Shown one piece after another: positions 6,915-14,139 of a DNA stretch of 18,657 nt; position 1 is the first letter of the stretch, and the number at the start of each line of letters is the position of its first letter. Position numbers and translations under genes: made by a program. The notes beneath the pieces are model-generated. The model saw only the letters and a program-made list of their open reading frames with translations. It searched no databases and was not told where the DNA came from. This DNA is from Thermogladius sp. (GTDB taxonomy: Archaea; Thermoproteota; Thermoprotei_A; Sulfolobales; Desulfurococcaceae): contig WYEE01000092.1 of NCBI GenBank assembly GCA_009904025.1, positions 1 through 18,657 on the forward strand, in the 5' to 3' direction.

Positions 6915-7739
6915 GTGTTAAGCTTGTCTATGTCCGGCACTATCTCGCGAGGAGGAATATTATCGAGAATCGTGTGGATGTTTAAGCCAAAGGATCCAAC
7001 CGTAAAGAACCTCTACGACGCCATCGTCATATTAGACAGGATGATCAACGGGATAGAGTCCTCTAAGAGGAGTTTGAAATCAGCGTTAGAAGAGCATTCT
7101 AAAAGGTCGAAGATGGCTGCCCAGGATGGTAAATCCGAGTTCCAAGCAATATTCGACGAGGAGATGAAGCACATTTCAAGCCTCATCGGGATTTTCGAGA
7201 AAGTCTCATATGATCTACTAAGAGTGAGATATAGGCTCGAGACCCTCACGCTCGTTGAAGAACCTATGAAGATGTTGCCAGAGGTAATCAGGGAGCTACA
7301 AGATGTAAGGCCAGAGGTCGAGAGGATAGCACCTGAGCTGACGAGTATGTTGAACGAGGTGGAGAGGAAGGTGGCCAGTATCATGGCAGTATCTAATATG
7401 GAGCCGGTTACAACAACTATGGCTATACCTAGGAGAGAAATCCAGGAATCTCCTATAGAAGCAAGGATTAAACAACAGGTTCAACTACCTCCCCTACCTC
7501 CGCAGGAGGTACCTACCTCTAGTAACCAGAATAGACAAAACTTAAGTAAGAAAGCTACACCCGAGGTAGCTGTACCTGTGAACGTAGTGGCCCACTGGCT
7601 TTTAGACGAGATTAGAAGCAACGGTGGTCTCCTGGATATTCAAACGTTCACCCTGAAATACAGGGTTGGTAAAGAGAGGGTTTTTGAAGCGTTAAGGATT
7701 CTTGAGGAGAAGGGGTTAATCAAGGTCAAAAGGTATTAA
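6915..7739 (+). CDS. cdvB: Cell division protein CdvB (ESCRT-III)
   Basis: ESCRT-III homologue that forms the constricting division filaments recruited by CdvA and remodelled by CdvC. Seen: a helical ESCRT-III core rich in charged heptads (about residues 25-165); a flexible segment with the proline motif VQLPPLPPQEVP (189-200), which fits the MIM2 motif that binds the CdvC MIT domain; and a C-terminal winged-helix domain (about 221-274), the part known to bind the CdvA tail. The GTG at 6915 gives 274 residues. A TTG at 6924 is well placed 6 bp after AAGGTG and may be the true start; an ATG lies at 6930. A promoter candidate sits at 6874-6886, and cdvC follows closely. Confidence 0.95.
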   Translation: MLSLSMSGTISRGGILSRIVWMFKPKDPTVKNLYDAIVILDRMINGIESSKRSLKSALEEHSKRSKMAAQDGKSEFQAIFDEEMKHISSLIGIFEKVSYDLLRVRYRLETLTLVEEPMKMLPEVIRELQDVRPEVERIAPELTSMLNEVERKVASIMAVSNMEPVTTTMAIPRREIQESPIEARIKQQVQLPPLPPQEVPTSSNQNRQNLSKKATPEVAVPVNVVAHWLLDEIRSNGGLLDIQTFTLKYRVGKERVFEALRILEEKGLIKVKRY

Positions 7740-7768
7740 AGACCTGTTTTTCCGTGGGGGTGCGCCAT

Positions 7769-8923
7769 ATGGCTATGCATTATCTTGTCGAGAAAGGCAC
7801 AGAGTACGCTAAGCTGGCTGTAGAATTAGATAAGAAGGGTGAGTACGAGAAGGCTATAAAGTACTACAAGACTGCAATAGAGTTGTTCTCGAAGTATCTC
7901 TCGCTCTATCCTGATAACTCGCTAGCCGACTTCTACAAGGATTTGATAGCCAAGTACAAACTTAGGATAGAAATTCTGGAGAAACACATGGAGAAAGCTA
8001 GCGTGCCAGGTGGATCCGCCGCCGAATCAGCTAAAGACGATGTTGAGGTCTTAATGCCAGATAAAAGAACTAACAAGAAAAAATTCGATGATCTCGTTGA
8101 CTTAGAGGAGGTTAAGAAAGCTTTGAAGAGAGCTGTGGTCTACCCTGTTAAAACACCACAACTATATCCGCTGGGTTGGCCGAGAGGGATACTTCTCTTT
8201 GGGCCGCCTGGTTGCGGTAAGACAGAAATCTCGATCGCGCTAGCCAACGAGATTAACGCCGCTTTAATAAACGTTAGCCCAGCTACCATCATGAGCAAGT
8301 GGCTTGGTGAAGCAGAGAAAAATGTGGCTAAAGTATTCGATAAGGCGCGGGAGATCGCATCCAGCGGGACGCCTGTAATAATATTCATCGACGAAGTCGA
8401 CGGGTTATTCCAGGAGTACAGCGATGAGGTTGGAGGGGAGAAGAGGATGAGAAACCAGTTCCTTATGGAGATGGATGGTTTAAAGGAGAAGGGGAGTAGT
8501 ACCCTCCCCTTATTTGTGATAGGTGCAACAAACAAACCTTGGAAACTGGATATCGGCTTCATAAGGAGGTTCGAGAAGAGGGTTTACGTTCCTCCACCCG
8601 ACAAAGAGGTTAGGAAATCACTCTTCAAATATTATATCGACAAGCTCTCGAACGTATACAAGGCTGATGAGCTGGATCTAGATAAGCTAGCCGAGATGAC
8701 GGAGGGCTATAGTTCAGCCGATATAGCATCAATAGTGAAGGAGGTTCAGAACAATATAGCTGAGGAGCTCAATGAAAAATCAGATGGTAAGAACACACCC
8801 ACAGTTGAGAGAAAACTCACCATGGACGATTTCATCCAGGTCATTAACAGGAGGAAGCCGAGTATATCACCTAAAATAATCGAGGCCTACAAGATATGGT
8901 ATGATCAGCATGGTGCGTTGTAA
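7769..8923 (+). CDS. cdvC: Cell division protein CdvC (Vps4-type AAA+ ATPase)
   Basis: Vps4-family AAA+ ATPase that disassembles CdvB filaments to drive division. Seen, numbered from the chosen start: an MIT three-helix domain (about 1-75); Walker A GPPGCGKT (145-152); pore loop with W178 in SKWLGEAEKN; Walker B IIFIDEVD with D208 and E209; sensor 1 N255 in GATNKP; paired arginine fingers R266 and R267; and a C-terminal helical lid. The protein has 384 residues. The start was placed at the ATG 7769 because GGGGGTG lies 6 bp upstream; the frame is open back to a GTG at 7754, which would bury that site. The 29-bp gap to cdvB, without a promoter, suggests cotranscription of cdvB and cdvC. Confidence 0.96.
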   Translation: MAMHYLVEKGTEYAKLAVELDKKGEYEKAIKYYKTAIELFSKYLSLYPDNSLADFYKDLIAKYKLRIEILEKHMEKASVPGGSAAESAKDDVEVLMPDKRTNKKKFDDLVDLEEVKKALKRAVVYPVKTPQLYPLGWPRGILLFGPPGCGKTEISIALANEINAALINVSPATIMSKWLGEAEKNVAKVFDKAREIASSGTPVIIFIDEVDGLFQEYSDEVGGEKRMRNQFLMEMDGLKEKGSSTLPLFVIGATNKPWKLDIGFIRRFEKRVYVPPPDKEVRKSLFKYYIDKLSNVYKADELDLDKLAEMTEGYSSADIASIVKEVQNNIAEELNEKSDGKNTPTVERKLTMDDFIQVINRRKPSISPKIIEAYKIWYDQHGAL

Positions 8924-9071
8924 CGTTAAAACATAAACTGTTAAAAGCCATTATTTGTTTCGAGGCAATGAAGTAAGTCATGCCTCTTGAGCTGGTGAAA
9001 GGCTCAGGGGTAACCGAGCCGATGAATAAATGCCTGCTCAACGTGTGGGAATGATCGGGCTACAGACAACT
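8924..9071 (+). other. Foldable intergenic element after cdvC (candidate RNA)
   Basis: This 148-bp gap lies between the convergent cdvC and GTPase genes. It holds a hairpin GAGGCA..TGCCTC (8962-8967 with 8981-8986) extended by TGA/TCA past one bulged A. A second structure follows: outer stem TTGAGC/GCTCAA (8987-8992 with 9036-9041), continued by GGTG/TGCC, enclosing an inner stem GGCTC/GAGCC (9001-9005 with 9016-9020). A competing stem AGCCGAT/ATCGGGCT (9017-9023 with 9054-9061, one bulge) ends just before ACA. TTAAAACATAAA (8926-8935) and TTAAAAGCC (8941-8949) look like TATA boxes. TTATTTGTTT (8951-8960) may end the cdvC transcript. It is not a tRNA, 5S RNA or recognised RNA family; strand and function are unproven. 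Confidence 0.35.
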
Positions 9072-10235
9072 TTACTCTTTTAGATGGATCTCAACGATAT
9101 CTTTGTCCATTAGAATATGGTCTAATCCGACTCGTTCCCCAGGGTACTTCGAGGAGGGCCCCCACACCCTGGCATAGTGGAAATTCTCAACGAAATCCTT
9201 GTGGATTCTCTTAGCGACGTCGAGCACTGTAGCCCCCCTCCTCAATATGAGAGGTTTATCCGACACACCGCTATTAGGGGACTTCGTGTAGACCCTTATG
9301 ATCTCGAGCTCTTTAAAAATAAGTTCCCCAAGCTTCCCCAGGCCTAGGCCTGTTAAAGCTGAGACACCTAGTACACTCCCCTCTACATCCGTGTTTTTCC
9401 TCAAGTACTCGACTGCTCTCTCGCCCCCCGCGTCAATTTTATTGACTAGTACTATAGAAGGTTTGTATTGGACGTTCCCGAATATAGCGTGCTCTACATC
9501 GTCTAACGTGACTCTACCTATAACCCTCACGTGGGCGTTGTGTATATTGTACGAGGCGAGAAGCCTCTTGACGTCCTCAATAGTTGCGTCCACGAGCTCC
9601 CCCATCATAGTAACTTTAACCCCGACTCTCCCGGTTTTATATCTCTCTATTTCCACTCTTCCCTTGGCTTTGGACAGGAGTATCCCTGCAGACTCGAGTT
9701 CGCCTCTTATATCTAGGTAATCCTTTACAACATCTCTTGTAGCATCTAGAATAATCATAATCAAGTCCGCGTTGCGACATAATCCTATAACACGATTGTT
9801 AAAGGGCCCTCTCCCAGGTAGGATAGGTGGCGTGTCCACTAGCTGGAAGTATATGTCCTCATATTTCAACATGCCTACTTGAGGGAATGTGGTACTGAAA
9901 GGGATCTCTGAGACCCTTGTTCTGGCTCCGGTTAATCTCTGGACCAACAGGCTTTTCCCAGAGTTAGGTAGCCCGACCAAGGCTACTTGGGCAGCACCTT
10001 CTTTCTCAACAAGGAAGCTGAGTCCCCTTCTCACACTCTTCTTCTTCCTCTCCTCTAATTCTTCCCTAAGCTCCGCAAGCCTCTTAGTAGCCCACTCTCT
10101 CAGGTTCTCAGTACCCTTATGCTTCGGTACAGCGGACAGGAATTCTTCTAACGCTTTAATCTTCTCCTCCGTAGTACGTGCCTCAAGCACCTTCAACCAC
10201 TTTACCTTAGCCTCGGCTGGCAGGTTTGTTACCAT
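9072..10235 (-). CDS. TGS-domain GTPase of the OBG/DRG family
   Basis: Cytosolic P-loop GTPase of the Obg-HflX/DRG group, whose members act with ribosomes or RNA. Seen, from the chosen start: a basic helical N-terminus (about 1-75) with many Lys/Arg/Glu; G1 GLPNSGKS (88-95); G2-region TTFPQVG; G3 DTPP (D134); G4 NKID (265-268); G5-like VSALTG; and a C-terminal TGS domain (about 314-387) with RRGATVLDVAKRIHKDF. The length is 387 residues. The start was set at the ATG 10235 behind GAGGTGGGGGCGAGG, giving the N-terminus MVTNLPAEAKVKWLK, which suits the archaeal family; a longer frame reaches 10298. It overlaps the end of the RNase HII gene by 29 bp and closes the minus-strand operon. Confidence 0.9.
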   Translation of the reverse strand: MVTNLPAEAKVKWLKVLEARTTEEKIKALEEFLSAVPKHKGTENLREWATKRLAELREELEERKKKSVRRGLSFLVEKEGAAQVALVGLPNSGKSLLVQRLTGARTRVSEIPFSTTFPQVGMLKYEDIYFQLVDTPPILPGRGPFNNRVIGLCRNADLIMIILDATRDVVKDYLDIRGELESAGILLSKAKGRVEIERYKTGRVGVKVTMMGELVDATIEDVKRLLASYNIHNAHVRVIGRVTLDDVEHAIFGNVQYKPSIVLVNKIDAGGERAVEYLRKNTDVEGSVLGVSALTGLGLGKLGELIFKELEIIRVYTKSPNSGVSDKPLILRRGATVLDVAKRIHKDFVENFHYARVWGPSSKYPGERVGLDHILMDKDIVEIHLKE

Positions 10236-10929
10236 CCTCGCCCCCACCTCTAATGAAATGTAGGAGATCGAGTGGGCTCCTATACCAGCTGGGTGCAAGG
10301 TGTTTAAGGTTCTTCCACTTTAATCTAACAATGAGAGGGGGGTTTAAGCTAGCATTCTCCCTAACCCACCGGATAGTCTTTGGGTCGGTTGAGTATCCCG
10401 AGCCATAATCACCGAACACAAGCTTTCCCGGCTTAATGCTCTCATCCCTAAGCGTCTTGGCTATAATACTCGCCATGGATACAACAGGGTACTTCGAGTC
10501 AGCGTTCGCCTCCATGACGAAGCGAGCCAGTTTATTTTCAAACAGCCTCCTAGAATAGGCTCTCAGACTACCTTCAGCGCCTTTCACCTCGTCAATATAT
10601 ATTTCAACCTCCTCGCCCCGCCATAATACCTTGGAAACCATGTGGAGCAACCTCTTGATAGCCTCGGAAGTAGTTGTGTTCAGGTTCTCCGAGTCAACTC
10701 TCCTAGTGTTAACGTAGAGTGCTATGAATGATAGTGGTAGGTTTCTTAGAGCGATCTCCCTAATCCTCTCCCTCTTCTTGGGTGAAAGCGTCTTACTATC
10801 CCTGACCCCTATCTCGCTTAGCATAGCTACATCCGTGTTGCGGATGACAATACATGAGACGACCATATCTCCTATTAACGGACCTCTACCAGCCTCATCT
10901 ATACCTATTATAATTTTATTTCCCGTCAA
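10207..10929 (-). CDS. rnhB: Ribonuclease HII
   Basis: Removes ribonucleotides misincorporated in DNA and RNA primers in RNA/DNA hybrids. Seen: GIDEAGRGP with D11 and E12; DSKTLS at 44-49; YIDEVKG with D113; ADSKYPVVSMASIIAK with D144, completing the DEDD metal-binding set; and DYGSGYSTDPKT at 174-185, typical of type 2 enzymes. The 240 residues are near the usual archaeal length, with a short extra C-terminal tail (after about residue 225) produced by the overlap with the downstream GTPase gene. The start is TTG, the only plausible one ahead of the GIDEAG motif, with GAGGT about 11 bp upstream. It overlaps the upstream hypothetical gene by 14 bp. Confidence 0.95.
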   Translation of the reverse strand: MTGNKIIIGIDEAGRGPLIGDMVVSCIVIRNTDVAMLSEIGVRDSKTLSPKKRERIREIALRNLPLSFIALYVNTRRVDSENLNTTTSEAIKRLLHMVSKVLWRGEEVEIYIDEVKGAEGSLRAYSRRLFENKLARFVMEANADSKYPVVSMASIIAKTLRDESIKPGKLVFGDYGSGYSTDPKTIRWVRENASLNPPLIVRLKWKNLKHLAPSWYRSPLDLLHFIRGGGEDGNKPASRG

Positions 10930-11233
10930 GACAGTAATTTACCTCTTTAACACCGCTTGCTCTAACAAGCTCAATATAATGGTTGAACGTAGAGGAGCAG
11001 TCACAGTTTAAGACAAGCCTAGGAGGATACTTCGTGTAGATCTTCAACAAGTTCTCCTCGGTTAAATCCCCTACTTTGATAATCACCATGTCACCCCTTA
11101 ATTCCCTCGCAACCTCTCTAGCAACATCCTCAACCTCTCTACTAAACATTAGAACTCTCCTCCAGCCACTGCTCTCAGCAAGGATAGCTTTCAAGCTACG
11201 GCAACCCTTAGACACTAATATCACGACATACAT
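10916..11233 (-). CDS. Small alpha/beta hypothetical protein
   Basis: A 105-residue protein that I do not recognise. The sequence alternates hydrophobic strands (MYVVILVS, RVLMFS, MVIIKV, RLVLNC) with charged helices, suggesting a small Rossmann-like alpha/beta fold. It contains CDCSS (residues 77-81) and a cysteine close to the C-terminus. The ATG start directly follows CAGGAG, so spacing to the ribosome-binding site is short. It heads the operon with RNase HII and the TGS GTPase (14- and 29-bp overlaps) and is divergent from the phosphohexomutase gene across an 86-bp promoter region. Operon position hints at a nucleic-acid-related role, by inference only. Confidence 0.7.
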   Translation of the reverse strand: MYVVILVSKGCRSLKAILAESSGWRRVLMFSREVEDVAREVARELRGDMVIIKVGDLTEENLLKIYTKYPPRLVLNCDCSSTFNHYIELVRASGVKEVNYCLDGK

Positions 11234-11268
11234 CTCCTGAATCCTTGGGCTACTCGTACCAGCTTATG

Positions 11269-11301
11269 TTAAAATATTTGATCAAACTTCTTATATTTAA
11301 C
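11269..11301. promoter_or_regulatory. Divergent promoter region with central palindrome
   Basis: Two AT-rich TATA-like boxes lie in the 86-bp gap between the divergent genes at 11233 (minus) and 11320 (plus): TTAAAATATTTG (11269-11280) and TTATATTTAA (11291-11300). The first, read on plus, would start a transcript near 11300, about 20 nt before the mutase TTG. Read on minus, the same box predicts a start near 11248. Between them lies the perfect palindrome TTTGATCAAA (11277-11286). Confidence 0.45.
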
Positions 11302-11319
11302 TAGGCGAGGGTGTGATCG

Positions 11320-12696
11320 TTGGGTCGTTTCTTCGGGACGGACGGTATTCGAGGTGTGGTTAACGAGACTCTTACACCCGAGTTTGTTTTAAGGATGTCG
11401 TTGGCTATCGGGAGCTTCTTCGATGAGGGTGCTAAGGTTCTTGTAGGCCGAGATGCTAGGGCTGGTGGAGAGATGATTAAGAGCATTGTTATAGGGGGGC
11501 TTTTGTCATCGGGTGTGAGAGTCTACGATGCAGGGTACACGCCGATCCCGGCGCTGCAGTACTGCATCAAGGAGGGGGGCTTTGATGGGGGGGTTATGAT
11601 CACGGCCAGTCACAACCCACCCGAGTATAACGGTATCAAGGTGATAGGGCCAGACGGTATTGAGATCCCGAGGGAGAGCGAGAACACGATCGAGGACATA
11701 TACTTTAATACCAGATTCAGAACACCGGGTTGGAGGAGTATTGTAAGCGATGTCATCGATTACAAGATTTGCAATGAGATATACGTCGACAGTGTTGTCA
11801 AGCTGGTTGACAGGGAGGTTATATCAAGGGCCGGCTTCAGAGTCGTGATAGACCCGGTTAATAGTGTTGGAGCGTTGACGACGCCCAGGATCGCGATGAA
11901 GCTGGGTGTCCAACCAATCGTGATCAACGGGACTTTCAACCCGTACTTCCCTTCAAGAAACCCCGAGCCCACTCCTGAGACGCTTGTCACAACTGCCAAA
12001 CTTGTGAGAGAATATGGTGCTGTAGCTGGATTCGCACATGACGCTGACGCGGACAGGGTTATAGTGATAGACGAGAACGGTATTGTACAGTGGGGTGATA
12101 GAACGGCAACTCTTCTAGCCAGCTATTTGAGGAGAGAGCGTGGTGAAAAAGGCGTTAAAGTCTTCACAGCAGTCTCGAGTAGCATGGTGGTTGAAGATGC
12201 GCTTAGGCCTCTAGGAGTGAGCGTCGTGTGGATGAAAGTTGGAAGCGTTGACATAGCACATGAGATGAAGAAGCATCCCGACGCACTCTGCGGGTTCGAG
12301 GAAAATGGGGGGTTCATGTATCCGCCTCACCAGTATGTCCGGGATGGAGGGATGACTATGGCTCTTTTCCTGGAGATGCTCGCGCGTCTAAGATCGAAGC
12401 CAAGTGAGCTCTATGATAGGCTCCCCAAGCTGTTTGTTGTAAAGAAGAAATATAGGATGGAGAGGGAGAAGGCTTTGAACGTTGTGGAAAAGGTGAAAGA
12501 AATGTTTAAACACGAGAGACAGATAACAGTCGACGGTGTGAAGGTGATTGGTAAGGGGTACTGGTTTCTCGTGAGGCCGAGCGGCACAGAGCCCTTGCTC
12601 AGAGTAATGCTTGAAGCCGAGAGCGAAGGCAAGGCAAAGGAGTTGATCGATGTGATCGAGGGGATTGTTGGGACTATTGAGGGTGAAAAACAATGA
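11320..12696 (+). CDS. glmM: Alpha-D-phosphohexomutase (phosphoglucosamine/phosphomannomutase)
   Basis: Interconverts hexose 1- and 6-phosphates, probably glucosamine phosphate for UDP-GlcNAc synthesis or other sugar phosphates. Seen: the N-terminal GTDGIRGVVNE; the phosphoserine loop TASHNPPEYNG with S97; the metal loop DADADR (D241, D243, D245); the sugar-binding loop GFEENGG (E327, N329); and the phosphate-binding loop RPSGTEP (419-425). The four-domain layout and 458 residues fit the family. The exact substrate cannot be told from sequence: archaeal members can be GlmM, phosphomannomutase or mixed. The start is TTG behind GAGGGTGTGAT. The stop overlaps the next gene as ATGA, implying coupled translation. 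Confidence 0.93.
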   Translation: MGRFFGTDGIRGVVNETLTPEFVLRMSLAIGSFFDEGAKVLVGRDARAGGEMIKSIVIGGLLSSGVRVYDAGYTPIPALQYCIKEGGFDGGVMITASHNPPEYNGIKVIGPDGIEIPRESENTIEDIYFNTRFRTPGWRSIVSDVIDYKICNEIYVDSVVKLVDREVISRAGFRVVIDPVNSVGALTTPRIAMKLGVQPIVINGTFNPYFPSRNPEPTPETLVTTAKLVREYGAVAGFAHDADADRVIVIDENGIVQWGDRTATLLASYLRRERGEKGVKVFTAVSSSMVVEDALRPLGVSVVWMKVGSVDIAHEMKKHPDALCGFEENGGFMYPPHQYVRDGGMTMALFLEMLARLRSKPSELYDRLPKLFVVKKKYRMEREKALNVVEKVKEMFKHERQITVDGVKVIGKGYWFLVRPSGTEPLLRVMLEAESEGKAKELIDVIEGIVGTIEGEKQ

Positions 12697-13088
12697 TGAG
12701 ATACTGGGGAGTGGACTTCATCAGATGCGTGGAGTGTAAGCATCACCCATTACAGCTCATTGTATTGGAGTCCGAGGAGCAGGATGTAGATACATCAGGC
12801 CTCGAATTCCCGATTTGCCGCAACTACTGCGCGTTTCTAAACAAGCCAGTGGTGAAGGGGGAGCGGTATCCATGCGAGAAATGCATTAGGGTAGGTATTA
12901 AAACGGGGGTCTTGTATTGCCCTAATTGTGGTAGATGGTATCCAATCAAGAACGGTATAGTCTACTTGCTACCAGACAAGAAGAGGAAGGCTGAGTCGGA
13001 TATTAAATTCCTCGAAACCTACAAGGATAGGCTCCCGGAGAAAATAGTGAGGGAGGGGAAGCCGTTTAACTTACTCAAATCATCGTGA
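12693..13088 (+). CDS. Trm112-like zinc protein with extra cysteine pairs
   Basis: A 131-residue protein with an N-terminal FIRCVECKHHPLQL segment and the signature CPNCGRWYPIKNGIVYLLPD (76-95), characteristic of Trm112/UPF0434 proteins. Known family members are small activating subunits of RNA and protein methyltransferases. Seen cysteines: C12/C15, C42/C46, C61/C64 and C76/C79. A typical archaeal Trm112 is roughly 60 residues and has fewer cysteines, so this one carries an insert of about 50 residues with two additional cysteine pairs. The ATG overlaps the mutase stop (ATGA) behind GAGGGTGA. No methyltransferase gene is adjacent; function as an activator is inferred from family only. Confidence 0.75.
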   Translation: MMRYWGVDFIRCVECKHHPLQLIVLESEEQDVDTSGLEFPICRNYCAFLNKPVVKGERYPCEKCIRVGIKTGVLYCPNCGRWYPIKNGIVYLLPDKKRKAESDIKFLETYKDRLPEKIVREGKPFNLLKSS

Positions 13089-13097
13089 TACTGAAGC

Positions 13098-13118
13098 TTA
13101 TTAAGGAGCTTAATAATT
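13098..13118 (+). promoter_or_regulatory. Palindromic promoter/operator candidate before the DUF2153 gene
   Basis: TTATTAAG-GAG-CTTAATAA (13098-13116) is a perfect 8-bp inverted repeat with a 3-bp spacer, flanked on both sides by GAAGC. The right arm (CTTAATAATT) is TATA-like and would start a transcript near 13140, leaving a leader of about 12 nt that includes GTGAG. The position fits an operator overlapping a core promoter. Confidence 0.45.
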
Positions 13119-13151
13119 GAAGCTAAGTAACGAATGTGGAAGTGAGATGTA

Positions 13152-13547
13152 ATGGCAGACTTCTTCTCCAACCTAGAAGCCTGGGTTAAGAGGCAGCAGG
13201 AGGTTAGAGAAGGGTTTAGAAAAGCCGAGGCCGACTACAAGGAGGCTGATAGGCTAGCGTTGATACTGCTCTCCAGGATGGCCTTCCAGCACATGATGAG
13301 AACCATAGAAGCATTCGACCAGTGGTTGAAAGACCCAGCTATCACAGCCCACATGCCGAGGGAGATGCTGGTTGACTTATGGGAAAAGCTAAGGGTTCTA
13401 CTGTATGGGTTAATAGATCTGGATATAGAACATACAAGTAAGTACAATGAGTTCCTGAAGAAACTATCCGCTGAAGGGAGGTTGAACCCCCTCCTGTTCT
13501 ACGAGAAGGGAGAAAAGGAGTCTAAGAGAGTTCAGCTACAAATCTAA
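13152..13547 (+). CDS. DUF2153-type conserved archaeal protein
   Basis: A 131-residue, almost entirely helical, charged protein (AFQHMMRTIEAFDQWLKDP, then a second long helix region LVDLWEKLRVLLYGLIDLD). It resembles the crenarchaeal family DUF2153, which has no known function; this assignment is from memory of the family's look and is moderate. It lacks membrane segments and cysteines. The ATG is preceded by GGAAGTGAG about 6-14 bp upstream, and by a palindromic promoter candidate, so it is probably transcribed on its own. The gene ends 6 bp from the convergent hypothetical gene. Confidence 0.72.
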   Translation: MADFFSNLEAWVKRQQEVREGFRKAEADYKEADRLALILLSRMAFQHMMRTIEAFDQWLKDPAITAHMPREMLVDLWEKLRVLLYGLIDLDIEHTSKYNEFLKKLSAEGRLNPLLFYEKGEKESKRVQLQI

Positions 13548-13553
13548 ACCGCT

Positions 13554-14021
13554 CTAACCGGGGCGTCTCTTAACCTTTATTTCAACCTCGGCATCTACCG
13601 GTGCTATTTTAACCTTCAACTCGTTCACTAGCTTATCAATAACGTCCTTATCGTTTCTGAGAGTAGTCTCCAAGTGCTTGCCTAAGAATTCTCTCCCAAG
13701 GCTGCTAGCAGCCAGTTTCTTCTTCTCGTTTACTTCGACTAAACCCAGGTATTTTAGCACGGCTAGATCACTTGAGACATCCTTGCTAGTTGGCGTCTGA
13801 GCTATAACTACAAAATTGTAGCCTAAGTCGTATCCATTCTGTCGCATGTAATATAATAGGTGGAGGAGTGCTTTCTCGCTTATATCCTTGAAAAGTGATG
13901 TGATGTACAATAGTTTTACCAGCCGGGGGTTCTTCTCTACATCGCTGAGCGATACGATATGCCTCGTAACAATCTTCAACTCCTTGCTCTTAGTTGCTTG
14001 CGGTTGTTGAGGTTTCGACAC
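13554..14021 (-). CDS. Winged-helix-like hypothetical protein
   Basis: A 155-residue protein of unknown function. After a short polar N-terminus, residues about 20-45 form one helix. Residues about 45-110 look like a winged helix: ISEKALLHLLYYMRQ, then TSKDVSSDLAVLKYLGLVEVN, then a KKKLAASSLG turn and wing. It ends in a basic, strand-rich tail (VKIAPVDAEVEIKVKRR). The GTG at 14021 was chosen because GGGTG lies 5 bp upstream and the TATA-like GATTTTAAG (14064-14056) predicts transcription from about 14034. A TTG at 14039 would leave no leader. DNA binding is an inference from the predicted fold only. Confidence 0.68.
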   Translation of the reverse strand: MSKPQQPQATKSKELKIVTRHIVSLSDVEKNPRLVKLLYITSLFKDISEKALLHLLYYMRQNGYDLGYNFVVIAQTPTSKDVSSDLAVLKYLGLVEVNEKKKLAASSLGREFLGKHLETTLRNDKDVIDKLVNELKVKIAPVDAEVEIKVKRRPG

Positions 14022-14055
14022 GTTAACACCCGACTTCAAACTATTACTTTACAAC

Positions 14056-14064
14056 CTTAAAATC
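14056..14064 (-). promoter_or_regulatory. TATA-like box for the winged-helix-like gene
   Basis: On the minus strand this reads GATTTTAAG, about 26 bp before a predicted start near 14034. That leaves a leader of roughly 13 nt carrying the GGGTG ribosome-binding site and supports the GTG start at 14021. Confidence 0.4.
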
Positions 14065-14139
14065 ACTAAAATAAAATCGACCTCAACTTCTTTAAGCAGG
14101 AGTCTGGATATAGCTCTTTGAATCACGTGATGATCAACC

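Noticed and set aside
8962..9068. tRNA or 5S rRNA in the foldable gap after cdvC
   Set aside because: No TPsiC-arm sequence (GGTTCRAAT type), no CCA-proximal acceptor stem and no 5S core; the stems do not form a cloverleaf.
9017..9068. H/ACA guide RNA as a firm call
   Set aside because: A stem does end just before ACA, but no convincing kink-turn or pseudouridine pocket could be drawn, so it is kept only as one possible reading of the element.
9298..9720. 140-residue plus-strand frame opposite the TGS GTPase
   Set aside because: Ser/Thr/Pro/Leu-rich antisense shadow with no ribosome-binding site; the GTPase motifs on the other strand are clear.
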